From contig NZ_JACZFQ010000107.1 of assembly GCF_014904755.1 (NCBI RefSeq), forward strand, positions 1-64,000: a stretch of DNA of 64,000 nucleotides. Direction: 5' to 3'. Both the position numbers and the translations under genes were made by a program. How positions within the stretch are numbered: position 1 is the first letter of the stretch; each line of letters starts with the position of its first letter. Positions 9,401 to 17,638 of this stretch are shown here, one piece after another. Source of the stretch: Neoluteolibacter marinus (lineage in GTDB: Bacteria; Verrucomicrobiota; Verrucomicrobiia; Verrucomicrobiales; Akkermansiaceae). The notes under the pieces were generated by a model. That model saw only the letters and a program-made list of their open reading frames with translations, had not been told where the DNA came from and made no database searches.

Positions 9401-9985
9401 GTGAAAGCATTTCTCGCAATCCTCCTCGCCGCCGCCACCGCTGCGAGCGCCTTCGACGAAGAAGCCCTCGGCGCCAGCCTCAACGGCTGGACCCGCGACG
9501 GCTCCGCCCACTACTCGCTCGGCGGCGTCACCTACCGCACCACCCGTCCGGTCGAGACGGCCCAGGCCGATGGTTCGACCATGGTGGCGGTGACGGTCAT
9601 GCACCGCGCCAACTCGTGGGCCTGGGTCCCGTTCGAGCTCGAGGTGACCTTCGCCCCCGACGGCAGCGCCCTGGCCTTCCGCATCCACGGAATGCCCCGC
9701 GGCCATGAGGTGGATACCGGCGCCATCACGCGCCCGGAACGACCTTCTGTCGCGGAAGGCGAAGCTGCTCCTCCGTTTCATCCCCTTGCCGAGATGAAGA
9801 AGCAACTCTTCGACGCCTTCGTCTCGCAGGTGACCGAAGTCGCCGATGCCAAGGATCTCCGCAAGCGCGACCTGCTGGCCCGGATCAACGGACCCGAGCC
9901 GATCGACCCCGCCGCGATCACCACCGGACTCCGCTACAACCTCGACCGGATCCTCGGCCTGCGGCCGCAGGTGCCGTCGAAGTAG
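9401..9985 (+). CDS. Small secreted protein downstream of the porin
   Basis: The product is 194 residues from a GTG start that gives a good signal peptide (MKAFLAILLAAATAASA). I do not recognise a family. The mature part is mixed alpha/beta, with WAWVPFELEVTFAPDGSALAFRIHG and a helical C-terminal third. It follows the porin by 13 bases and is probably the last gene of the TonB/porin operon, exported to the periplasm or outer membrane. Confidence 0.65.
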   Translation: MKAFLAILLAAATAASAFDEEALGASLNGWTRDGSAHYSLGGVTYRTTRPVETAQADGSTMVAVTVMHRANSWAWVPFELEVTFAPDGSALAFRIHGMPRGHEVDTGAITRPERPSVAEGEAAPPFHPLAEMKKQLFDAFVSQVTEVADAKDLRKRDLLARINGPEPIDPAAITTGLRYNLDRILGLRPQVPSK

Positions 9986-10022
9986 TGGAGGCTTTCGCTG
10001 CCATTGTCCGTCAGCCCGGACC

Positions 10023-10040
10023 GGGAAGTTGAGACTTCCC
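10023..10040 (+). terminator. Hairpin downstream of the porin operon
   Basis: GGGAAGT and ACTTCCC form a perfect 7-bp stem around TGAG. There is no T-run, so it may be a Rho-dependent end, an RNA-stabilising stem, or part of the leader of the next gene (start 10078). Confidence 0.35.
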
Positions 10041-10077
10041 ATGGAGTAATATAGTTTCGCCGTTCTCTGGCGAACTC

Positions 10078-10506
10078 ATGAGCAGCAACAAGAAGAAGCG
10101 CGAGCTGATTTCCGGGCAGAAAGAGCGGAAGCGCCAACGGAAACGAGCCGCCGATCAACTCGCGGAGGAACGCAGCATCCGGCAGAAAGCGGCGGCCAAG
10201 CGATTGGCTCCAATCGATCGCTCCAAGATCACGTCCCGCAGTTGCATGCCAACCTCGCCGATTCCGACCCTCGCCGGGAGGTACTATCTGAATTGGCGGT
10301 TTAAGTGCATCGACTGCGGCAAGTCCGAGATCTGGACCAGCCGGCAGCAGAAGTGGTGGCATGAGGAAGCGGGCGGCGCTTGGGAGCAGATCGCCGTGCG
10401 CTGCCGCGACTGTCGACAGAAGGAGAAAGCGCGAAAGGAATTGGCCAGGCGGGTTCACTTGGAAGGACTCGAGCGAAAGAGGAAGGAGCAAGGCCGGAAG
10501 GACTGA
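10078..10506 (+). CDS. Zinc-ribbon domain protein (zf-Tbcl type)
   Basis: The product is 142 residues, strongly basic at both ends. The middle holds the pattern FKCIDCGKSEIW, then QQKWWHEE, then VRCRDCRQKEK: two CxxC pairs about 32 residues apart around a QKWWHEE segment. This matches the probable zinc-ribbon domain family found in many bacteria. The cellular role is not known; the basic flanks would suit nucleic-acid or ribosome binding. It is monocistronic. Confidence 0.72.
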   Translation: MSSNKKKRELISGQKERKRQRKRAADQLAEERSIRQKAAAKRLAPIDRSKITSRSCMPTSPIPTLAGRYYLNWRFKCIDCGKSEIWTSRQQKWWHEEAGGAWEQIAVRCRDCRQKEKARKELARRVHLEGLERKRKEQGRKD

Positions 10507-10630
10507 CTCAAGGGAGAGATCCACGACCCCGCGGTTGCCGCCTGGATCCGGCGTGCCTCGTCCCCCCGCTCCCCGCCGGAACTCGCGAACAAGCCCTTTC
10601 CTCTCCGCGGTTTCCGCGTAGGTTCGGCGC

Positions 10631-11203
10631 ATGTTGAAAATCCTCATCCTCCCGGGCAGCGCCCGCCGCGATTCCGTCAACCGCAAGCTCGCCGCGGTCG
10701 CCGCGGAATTGATCACCGCCGCCGGTGCCGTGGCCGACCTCGTCGATCCCGCCGATTTCCCTCTCCCGCTCTTCGATCAGGAACTGGAAGATGCCAGCGG
10801 TCTGCCTGCCGAGGCCAAGGCCCTCAAGGAGAAGTTCCTTGCCGCCGACGCCATCCTCTTCGCCTCGCCCGAGTACAACTCATCGGTCACGCCGTTGATG
10901 AAGAACATCATCGACTGGGTCAGCCGCGCCGAGAGCGACGACGAAGCGCCGCTGGCGGCCTACAAGGGCAAGGTCGCCGGCTTGATCGCCGCGTCCCCCG
11001 GCGCGCTCGGCGGGCTCCGCGGACTGGTGACGCTGCGCTCGATCCTCGGCAACATCGGGGTAATGGTCGTGCCGAAACAGTTCGCCCTTGGCGGCGCCTA
11101 CGGGAAGTTCGATGACAACGGCACCCTCACCGACGACTCCGCCCGCAAGGGGGTGCAGTCCGTGGTCGATGAAGTCATGGCGGTTGCGTCGAAGTTGAAG
11201 TAG
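10631..11203 (+). CDS. NADPH-dependent FMN reductase family protein
   Basis: The product is 190 residues with the flavodoxin-like fold of NADPH-dependent FMN/azo/quinone reductases. The phosphate-binding loop is GSARRDSVNRKLA near the N-terminus, and SPEYNSSVTPLMKNIIDWVSR is the second family signature. It is cytoplasmic and expected to reduce FMN, quinones or similar acceptors; the physiological substrate is not predictable. Confidence 0.88.
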   Translation: MLKILILPGSARRDSVNRKLAAVAAELITAAGAVADLVDPADFPLPLFDQELEDASGLPAEAKALKEKFLAADAILFASPEYNSSVTPLMKNIIDWVSRAESDDEAPLAAYKGKVAGLIAASPGALGGLRGLVTLRSILGNIGVMVVPKQFALGGAYGKFDDNGTLTDDSARKGVQSVVDEVMAVASKLK

Positions 11204-11258
11204 CGGTGATTTTCCCGCTTGGGCTTGCTTCATCCCGACGGTCGGCTTTTCTCGCGGG

Positions 11259-12629
11259 ATGGAACTGGAAGCCCTCAAGGCCGCCCTCGCGGCATCGCCC
11301 GACAACATCCCGCTGCTACTTCTGGTGGGAAAGATGCACGAGGACCGATTCGAGCTCGCCGACGCCCGCGCCTGCTTCGACCGGGTGCTCGCCCTGAAGC
11401 CCGACCACAGCGAATCGCTGCTGGCGATCGCCCGCTTGGCGGACCTGTCCGGCAACAGCTCCGAGGCCGCGGTCCGGCTGGAGTCGCTCTGTAGCCAGAA
11501 GCCCGGCTTTGCCGCCGCCTGGCTGCTGCGCGCCCGGATCGCGCTCGACGAGGGCGACGCCGTGACCGCCCGATCCTACTACGACACGGCGGTCGACCTC
11601 GACCGGTCGGCAGCGGACGACGAGTTGCTCCAGTCCATCCTGAAGGCCGGCGGCAACAAGCGGGTCGCCATGACTTCGTCCGGCCATACCCGCGAGGAGG
11701 AAGAAGACGATTCCCCGCTGGAAGGCATGGACGCCGTGGCCGCCCGCGACCTCAACCTCGAGTTCAAGGTCAAGGCCGACCTCAAGTTCGACGACGTCGG
11801 CGGGATGGAGAAGGTCAAGGAGGACATCCGGATGAAGATCATCCATCCGCTCAAGAACCCCGACCTCTTCGCCGCTTATGGCAAGAAAGCGGGCGGCGGC
11901 GTTCTGCTCTACGGCCCCCCGGGCTGCGGCAAAACTCTGATGGCTCGGGCCACCGCCGGGGAGATCAATGCCGCCTTCTTCTCGATCGGCCTCCATCAGG
12001 TGCTCGACATGTATCTGGGTGAGTCCGAGCAGAAGCTCCACGCGATCTTCGAGCTCGCCCGCAAGTCGGCGCCGGCGGTGCTGTTCTTCGACGAGACCGA
12101 CGCACTGGCCGCCGACCGCCGGGATCTCCGACAGTCCGCCGGGCGGAACCTGATCAACCAGTTCCTCAGCGAACTCGACGGGGCCCAGGCGGCCAATGAC
12201 GGGCTGCTGATCCTCGGTGCCACCAATGCCCCGTGGCACCTCGACAGCGCCTTCCTCCGTCCCGGCCGCTTCGACCGCATCATCTTCGTCCCGCCGCCCG
12301 ATGCAGGCGCCCGCGCGGACATCGTGAAGATCCATGCCAAGGGCAAACCGCTGGTCGACTTCGACCCGGCGGATCTGGCGAAACGCACCGACGGCTTCTC
12401 GGGTGCTGACCTCCGCGCGGTGTTCGACCAGGCGACCGAGTCGGCCATTGCCGAGGCGATGAAGAAAGGCGCGGTCGTTCCGGTCAGCGGCAAGCTGCTG
12501 GCCAAGGCGGCGAAGGAGGTGAAGCCCTCGACCCGCAAGTGGTTCGAGACCGCCAAGAACCACGCGCTCTACGCCAACCAGAGCGGTCTCTACGACGATG
12601 TACTGGTCCACCTCGGTTTGAAAAAATGA
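11259..12629 (+). CDS. TPR-AAA+ ATPase (VPS4/p97/FtsH-like AAA module)
   Basis: The product is 456 residues. Residues 1-125 form three TPR-like helical repeats; the rest is one classical AAA module. Visible are the entry motif DDVGGMEKVKEDI, Walker A GPPGCGKT at about 219, an aromatic pore loop (MYLGESEQKL), Walker B VLFFDETDAL at about 276, and the second region of homology ending LRPGRFDRIIF. The pore-loop Tyr suggests substrate threading or disassembly. It overlaps the following TPR membrane gene by ATGA, so the two are translationally coupled. It is probably cytoplasmic; the client is unknown. Confidence 0.85.
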   Translation: MELEALKAALAASPDNIPLLLLVGKMHEDRFELADARACFDRVLALKPDHSESLLAIARLADLSGNSSEAAVRLESLCSQKPGFAAAWLLRARIALDEGDAVTARSYYDTAVDLDRSAADDELLQSILKAGGNKRVAMTSSGHTREEEEDDSPLEGMDAVAARDLNLEFKVKADLKFDDVGGMEKVKEDIRMKIIHPLKNPDLFAAYGKKAGGGVLLYGPPGCGKTLMARATAGEINAAFFSIGLHQVLDMYLGESEQKLHAIFELARKSAPAVLFFDETDALAADRRDLRQSAGRNLINQFLSELDGAQAANDGLLILGATNAPWHLDSAFLRPGRFDRIIFVPPPDAGARADIVKIHAKGKPLVDFDPADLAKRTDGFSGADLRAVFDQATESAIAEAMKKGAVVPVSGKLLAKAAKEVKPSTRKWFETAKNHALYANQSGLYDDVLVHLGLKK

Positions 12630-13900
12630 GCACCGCCTTCACCCGCGCGCGCCAACTGCGCCAACATCGTCGCCACGAGGAAGCGGTCGGGCTGCTTCTC
12701 GGCCATCTGGCCCAGGACCCGGACGACCCCCACGCCTATCTGGAGCTCGCGCTAAACCGCAATGAGATCCAGGGCGCCCGGCAGCTGGCCCTGGAAGACG
12801 CCAGGAAGGCGACCGGCCTGCTTCCCGGCCACCCCTTCCCGCTCGCGCTCCAATCGAACATCCTCTCGGCATTGAATCGAGAGAAGGAAGCGCTGCCGCT
12901 CGCCGAGTCGGCCATCGCCCTCGACCCCGAGGAGACCTACGCGAGGAACGCCAAGACCGTCGCCCTCTGCGGACTCAGCCGCTGGCGGGACGCCGAGGAG
13001 AATGCGAGGCACACGCTGGAGCTCGATCCCGACGACGAAACCGCGTCGAACCTGCTCGCCCACGCGCTGCGTTTGCAGAACAAGCTCGACGAATCCGCCC
13101 GGGAGAGCCGCCGCCGGCTCGAGCGCGATCCCGAGAACGCGTTTTCGTTTTCCAACGCCGGCTGGGCCGCGCTGCAACGCCATCAGGTCCAGGAGGCCGA
13201 GAACCACTTCAAGGAAGCGCTACGCCTGGATCCCGAACTCGAACACGCCCGGGAAGGACTGAAGCAAAGCTACCGCGCCCGCTCCGGCTTCTACCGGATG
13301 TTCCTGCGCTGGGCCTTTTTCATGCAGCGCTTCAATGAGAAGAACCGCACCTTGATTCTGATCGCGCTGGTCATCGGATTCCGCGTGGTGCGGAACATCG
13401 CGGCTGCCATCCACCCGCTGCTGGTGATCCCGGTGGTGCTGATCTACTACATTTTTCTCTTCGGCACCTGGCTTTCCAGCGGCATCGCGAATCTCCTGAT
13501 CCTGAAGGACCCGGTCGCCCGGATGTCGCTCGACCGCGGTGAGAAGGCCGAGGGCGTGGCGGTCGGCATCCTCTTCTTCGGCGGGCTGGTGCTGCTCGTC
13601 GCCGGCATGGCCCTCGGCATGATCCCGCTGGCGGTCGCCGGCGTGACCATGATGCTCGCGGCCATTCCCTCGACCCTCGTGTTCACCAACGAGTCGAAGA
13701 AAGGCCGCCTGCTGTTCGGATCCTTCCTGGTCGCCATCCTCGCTCTCGGCGGCTACGTCGCCATCGACCTTGCGACCCACCCCGGGCAAGCCGTGGGCAA
13801 AGGAAACTCCGGTCCGGCCCTCGGCGTGGGCGTCCTGCTGACGCTGGCGACCACCTGGCTGAGCATGGTCCCCTCCTTGCGAAACGAGAAGCCGACCTAA
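12626..13900 (+). CDS. TPR-repeat integral membrane protein
   Basis: The product is 424 residues from ATG 12626. The N-terminal 220 residues are five or six TPR motifs, such as DPDDPHAYLELALNRNEIQG and AENHFKEALRLDPELEHA. The C-terminal half has about six hydrophobic segments (LILIALVIGFRVV, LVIPVVLIYYIFLFG, GILFFGGLVLLVAGMALG and others). The coupling to the AAA+ gene suggests a membrane anchor or adaptor for that ATPase, which is inference. The family is not otherwise recognised. Confidence 0.75.
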   Translation: MSTAFTRARQLRQHRRHEEAVGLLLGHLAQDPDDPHAYLELALNRNEIQGARQLALEDARKATGLLPGHPFPLALQSNILSALNREKEALPLAESAIALDPEETYARNAKTVALCGLSRWRDAEENARHTLELDPDDETASNLLAHALRLQNKLDESARESRRRLERDPENAFSFSNAGWAALQRHQVQEAENHFKEALRLDPELEHAREGLKQSYRARSGFYRMFLRWAFFMQRFNEKNRTLILIALVIGFRVVRNIAAAIHPLLVIPVVLIYYIFLFGTWLSSGIANLLILKDPVARMSLDRGEKAEGVAVGILFFGGLVLLVAGMALGMIPLAVAGVTMMLAAIPSTLVFTNESKKGRLLFGSFLVAILALGGYVAIDLATHPGQAVGKGNSGPALGVGVLLTLATTWLSMVPSLRNEKPT

Positions 13901-13915
13901 GCGTTCCTCCGTCGA

Positions 13916-15565
13916 ATGAAACTGCACGCGCTCCTCTTCCTCCTCGTCGCCCCGGCGCTACCGGCGGAGGAGTTCGTGCCTTTCCAGCCATCCGAGGGGC
14001 TGATGTCCTTGCGCGTGCCGGACGATGGCGCACCCTTGCGCGAGCTGTGGATTTCCTCCGGCCTGGCGACTCCCGGAAACGACGGGGAGTCAGCGGAGAA
14101 GCGCTCCCGTGTCACCACCGTCAGCTTTCCCGTCTCCTGGTGGCGCTGGCGCGAGCAGGTGATCCGCTTCATCCCCGCTCACGACGGCGTGGTCGAACTC
14201 GACCTCAGCGGACCGTGGGCGGAAGAACGCCCCGGCGTGCTGCGCCGGCAGGAGATCCTCTGGGACAAGTTCGTCGTCACCGGGGCCCGTTTGCCAAACG
14301 GCAGCTTCGAAGCCGATGCCGGTGGCAAGCCTTCCGGCTGGGAATCGCCATGGCGCCCCTACGTCCAGCCCGGCGACTGGCCCCTGGCCGGCAGCGAGCC
14401 GCTGGATGGCGACCGCTGTGCCGCATCCTGGCACGGCCGTCCGCTGTTCGGGCGGCTCGCGGTGAAAGCCGGAGTCCCGGTCACTCTCACGCTCCATGCC
14501 CGCGCCGCCACGGTCCCCGGTGCCAAGCTGCCGGCGCGGCTGCCCCGCGACACGCCCGCCCACCGCGCTTGCGCGAAATTGAAGCGCGGGGTGAACCTCG
14601 GCAACTGCTGGGACACCCCGCCCGGGGAATGGGGCGTGCGCTACGACACCCGGGACATCGACAAGATCGCCGCCGAGGGATTCGACCATCTCCGCGTTCC
14701 CGTCGCCTGGCAATTCCATCTCGACGGCGGAAAGATCAAGCCGCAGCTGCTCGCGGAACTCGAACCCGTGCTGAAGCACGCAATCGATCTCAAGCTCACC
14801 GTCATCCTCAACTGGCAGTCCTTCGAACCGCTATTCAAGGACCCCGAATCGAACCGTGCCACCTTCGCGACAACCTGGGGCACCATCGCGGAGCATTTCC
14901 AAGGCTGGCCCCCGCAGCTCTACTTCGAGCTCATCAACGAACCCCATGGCGAGCTCGACCACCAGGCACTCACCGCGGTCCACGCCGACGCCATCGCAGC
15001 CATCCGCAAGACTTCCCCGTCGCGCATCCTGCTCGCCGATCCCCCGCAGTGGGCCGGCGTGAAGGGGCTCGACCGGCTGGTCCTGCCGGACGCCGATGAT
15101 CGGATCATCGTCACGGTCCACAGTTACGAACCCTTCCAGTTCACCCACCAACAGGCGGAGTGGGTGGGTTACCAAGATCTCCGTGGCATCACCTTTCCCG
15201 GCCCGCCCGCGGTTCCGGCGACGGTCCCGGAATCACTGCGAGGCGATCCCGGCCTGGTCGCCTGGATCGACCACTACAACACCCGGCCGACAGACGAGAA
15301 CCCATGCAGCCCGGCCGTCATCGAATCGCTGTTGGACGACGCCGTCGCGTGGTCGGAGCACTTCGGCCGCCCGATCCACATCGGCGAATTCGGCTCCTAT
15401 GCGAAAGCCGACCTCGCCAGCCGCCGCCGCTACAGCGGGGCCTTCCGGCACGCCGCCGAGAAGCGCGGCCTGCCCTGGGCGATGTGGGATTGGAAGGCCG
15501 GCTTCGGCTACTGGGATGCCGAGTCCGACCGGCCCGTGCTCCGCGAGGCGCTGTTCGGCCGATGA
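13916..15565 (+). CDS. Secreted glycoside hydrolase family 5 (cellulase-like)
   Basis: The product is 549 residues: signal peptide MKLHALLFLLVAPALPA, an N-terminal beta-sandwich-like region to about residue 200 (NGSFEADAGGKPSGWE resembles carbohydrate-binding modules), then a GH5 catalytic barrel. GH5 landmarks are KRGVNLGNCWDTP, DHLRVPVAW, the acid/base Glu in FELINEPHG (about residue 341) and the nucleophile Glu in HIGEFGSY (about 489), with WAMWDWKAGFGYWD near the end. It would hydrolyse beta-1,4-glucan or mannan outside the cytoplasm. The SRAP gene follows by 22 bases. Confidence 0.9.
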   Translation: MKLHALLFLLVAPALPAEEFVPFQPSEGLMSLRVPDDGAPLRELWISSGLATPGNDGESAEKRSRVTTVSFPVSWWRWREQVIRFIPAHDGVVELDLSGPWAEERPGVLRRQEILWDKFVVTGARLPNGSFEADAGGKPSGWESPWRPYVQPGDWPLAGSEPLDGDRCAASWHGRPLFGRLAVKAGVPVTLTLHARAATVPGAKLPARLPRDTPAHRACAKLKRGVNLGNCWDTPPGEWGVRYDTRDIDKIAAEGFDHLRVPVAWQFHLDGGKIKPQLLAELEPVLKHAIDLKLTVILNWQSFEPLFKDPESNRATFATTWGTIAEHFQGWPPQLYFELINEPHGELDHQALTAVHADAIAAIRKTSPSRILLADPPQWAGVKGLDRLVLPDADDRIIVTVHSYEPFQFTHQQAEWVGYQDLRGITFPGPPAVPATVPESLRGDPGLVAWIDHYNTRPTDENPCSPAVIESLLDDAVAWSEHFGRPIHIGEFGSYAKADLASRRRYSGAFRHAAEKRGLPWAMWDWKAGFGYWDAESDRPVLREALFGR

Positions 15566-15587
15566 TACCCGCCCCTGCCCTGGAACC

Positions 15588-16214
15588 ATGTGCACCTTCT
15601 ACAAGCAAGACCGGGGCAAGGCGGAACGCTGGTTCCGGAAAAAGAACACCCGCGGCAAAGCGGAACCGGCGGGCATGGAATCCGTCCGCCCCACCCACCT
15701 CGCTCCCGTGGTCACCTCGAGCCGGCTGCTGGAGGACATGAGCTGGGGCTTCCGCCGGCGCTTCAAGCTGGCGAGCGGCAAGCCGAGTGCCTGGAAGCCG
15801 GTCGTGAATTCCCGCGACGACAAGCTCGCAAGCCCGATCTGGCGGGAGGCCTTCGCCGAACGCCGGTGCATCGTTCCCGTCTCCGAGTTCTACGAGTGGA
15901 GCGGCCCCGCAGGCGCGAAAACCACCCACCGCTTCCGCCATCCGCAGGAGGAATTGCTGTGGGTTGCCGGGGTCTGGGAGCCTTCCGCCGAATTCGGGAA
16001 TTGCTATTCGATGATCACGACCCTCCCCAACCGCGAGGTCGGCCGGGTGCATGACCGGATGCTGGTCGTCCTCATGCCGGACGAAATCGACCGCTACCTC
16101 GACGGCGGCGACTTCAAGGACTTCCACCGTCCCGACGGCATCCTGGAGGTTGCCAGCGGCGTGCCGAATCCACTTCAGCGAACGCAACCGCCCTCGCAAG
16201 GCGAACTTTTCTAA
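15588..16214 (+). CDS. SRAP/YedK-HMCES family protein (abasic-site shield)
   Basis: The product is 208 residues. The start was placed so that Cys2 follows Met1, since the catalytic Cys2 forms the DNA-protein crosslink with abasic sites in this family. Other SRAP residues are present: Asn in KPVVNSRDDKL, Glu in VPVSEFYEW and His in VHDRM. The N-terminus reads MCTFYKQD instead of the common MCGRF, so it is a divergent member. The role would be protection of abasic sites in single-stranded DNA. Confidence 0.85.
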   Translation: MCTFYKQDRGKAERWFRKKNTRGKAEPAGMESVRPTHLAPVVTSSRLLEDMSWGFRRRFKLASGKPSAWKPVVNSRDDKLASPIWREAFAERRCIVPVSEFYEWSGPAGAKTTHRFRHPQEELLWVAGVWEPSAEFGNCYSMITTLPNREVGRVHDRMLVVLMPDEIDRYLDGGDFKDFHRPDGILEVASGVPNPLQRTQPPSQGELF

Positions 16215-16280
16215 CGGTCCGCTTTGGCCACACACCCAACCTAACCTGCCGGTTGTCCGTCACTTCCTCCGACCGATCCA

Positions 16281-16311
16281 GATCGCCCGCAACATGCAAA
16301 GTTGCGCGATC
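16281..16311. promoter_or_regulatory. Candidate MntR operator (imperfect inverted repeat)
   Basis: GATCGCCCGCAAC (16281-16293) and GTTGCGCGATC (16301-16311) are inverted repeats, 11 of 13 positions pairing, separated by ATGCAAA. The site lies about 25-55 bases before the mntR start, where DtxR/MntR proteins often bind to autoregulate. No direct evidence of binding. Confidence 0.4.
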
Positions 16312-16336
16312 TCCTCCGCCCGTCTTCACTCCTCCC

Positions 16337-16777
16337 GTGCCCGCCAGATCCCAAAGAACCAGTGGCTCCGTCGCCATGGACGACTACCTCGAACAGATCC
16401 TCCATCTGATCGAGGCGAAGGGATATGCCCGCGCCGTGGACATTTCGAAGAACCTCGGCATCTCCCAGGCCAGCGTGACCAACATGCTGCGCAAGCTCGA
16501 TAGCGAAGGCCTGGTCAACCACGAGAAGTACCGCGGCACCGTCCTGACCGAGGAGGGCCACCGGATCGCCCGAGCCATCATCGAGCGCCACGAAACCCTG
16601 ACGAGATTCCTGCGCCTGTTCGGGCTCGACGAGGACACCATCTACCGCGATGTCGAGGGCATGGAGCACCACGTCTCGCGCCCGACACTGGCGGTGATCC
16701 GGGCCATTGCCGATCTTCTGGAATCGAACCCGGCCATGCTGGAAGAGGCCCGGAAGAAAATCGACTCGCAGCCCTGA
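16337..16777 (+). CDS. mntR: MntR-type manganese-dependent regulator (DtxR family)
   Basis: The product is 146 residues from GTG 16337 or 133 from ATG 16376. An N-terminal winged helix (DDYLEQILHLIEAKGYAR, then ISQASVTNMLRKLDSEGLV) is followed by the metal-dependent dimerisation helix. All six Mn ligands known from Bacillus MntR have counterparts: Asp and Glu in DDYLE, His in ERHETL, and Glu, Glu, His in DVEGMEHH. This favours manganese over iron specificity. No Mn transporter lies beside it, so it probably acts in trans and on its own promoter. Confidence 0.9.
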   Translation: MPARSQRTSGSVAMDDYLEQILHLIEAKGYARAVDISKNLGISQASVTNMLRKLDSEGLVNHEKYRGTVLTEEGHRIARAIIERHETLTRFLRLFGLDEDTIYRDVEGMEHHVSRPTLAVIRAIADLLESNPAMLEEARKKIDSQP

Positions 16778-16792
16778 TCCGAGGGATCAGGG
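16772..16792. terminator. Bidirectional hairpin between convergent genes
   Basis: CCCTGATCC (16772-16780) and GGATCAGGG (16784-16792) form a perfect 9-bp stem with loop GAG. The stop codon of mntR lies in the left arm and the stop of the minus-strand gene in the right arm, so one palindrome ends both genes. Confidence 0.7.
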
Positions 16793-17512
16793 ATTCATGG
16801 CCGGAGCCTCATCGCCCCCGGCCCGCTTGCCCATCAGCTTTTCGACGAAGCCGAACTTCTGTTGGAGAAGCTTGTCGCGGTCACCGGTGGTCACCGCGCC
16901 TTCGCCCATCATCTTCCCCATCTCGTCGTCCATCGACAGGTTGTCTTCCTTGCTGACGGAGGTCGGATCGATCCCGAGCGACGCAGTCGCGTCGTCGATG
17001 CGCTTGCCGTGAACCGAAATTTTCTCCAGCGACTCGTCATACTGGCTGGTGATCGAACCGATCATCTTGGCGTCGTTGACGCTCTGCTTCAGAGCCGGAA
17101 CCAGCTTCGCCACCGAAGCCTGGGCACCCGGAGAAACCGCATACCATACGCCGCCTGCCGCCAGGAGGCCCAGCAGCGAAAGGGTCACGGCGAGGCTTTG
17201 GCGTCCCAACTTCTTGCCGATCTTCTCCTCGCGATCCTCGATCATCGCACGGAGCTCTGCGTCGGGCTTGTCGATGAAGGCCTTGGCGGGAGCGTCGGCA
17301 TGCTGGGTGGCGGTGACCGTCGTTTCGGTTTGCTCGGCCTCGGGCGCTGCGACGGGAGCCGCCTCCGGGGCCTTGGCCACCGGCTTCACTTCCTTCTCCG
17401 TCGGCTTTCCGAACGGCGCCATGTAGGTCGCAGGCTTCGGAGCTGATCCGGCAGGGGGAGCAGCGCGGAGGGCGGCGGCAGCCAACTGGTTCATCTTTTC
17501 CTGAGGAGTCAT
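16787..17512 (-). CDS. Single-span membrane protein, unknown function
   Basis: The product is 241 residues. The N-terminal 110 residues are Ala/Pro/Glu-rich and probably disordered (KAPEAAPVAAPEAE). A membrane helix at about 115-133 (LAVTLSLLGLLAAGGVWYAV) is followed by a helical C-terminal region with DDEMGKMMGEG and QQKFGFVEKLMGK. No family recognised. It is convergent with mntR. An extracytoplasmic C-terminus is likely from topology, but that is inference. Confidence 0.6.
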   Translation of the reverse strand: MTPQEKMNQLAAAALRAAPPAGSAPKPATYMAPFGKPTEKEVKPVAKAPEAAPVAAPEAEQTETTVTATQHADAPAKAFIDKPDAELRAMIEDREEKIGKKLGRQSLAVTLSLLGLLAAGGVWYAVSPGAQASVAKLVPALKQSVNDAKMIGSITSQYDESLEKISVHGKRIDDATASLGIDPTSVSKEDNLSMDDEMGKMMGEGAVTTGDRDKLLQQKFGFVEKLMGKRAGGDEAPAMNP

Positions 17513-17608
17513 CGGAGGAGGTGGTGTGGGTGGTGTTGCTTTGAGGCCAACCTGAATATTCAGATTTCCTTAATAGGTAGCAAAAACCCTTAGAGCCACC
17601 ATTACGGA

Positions 17609-17634
17609 ATCGCGTAGGACGGGATCGCGTAGGA
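17609..17634. repeat. Short direct repeat, two copies
   Basis: ATCGCGTAGGA occurs at 17609-17619 and 17624-17634, 15 bp apart, in the gap between two minus-strand genes. It could be a small regulatory or replication-slippage repeat. Confidence 0.4.
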
Positions 17635-17638
17635 TCCT

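Noticed and set aside
17049-17426. Open frame antisense to the membrane protein at 16787-17512
   Set aside because: Ser/Ala-rich shadow; the minus-strand protein has a clear membrane helix and charged domains.
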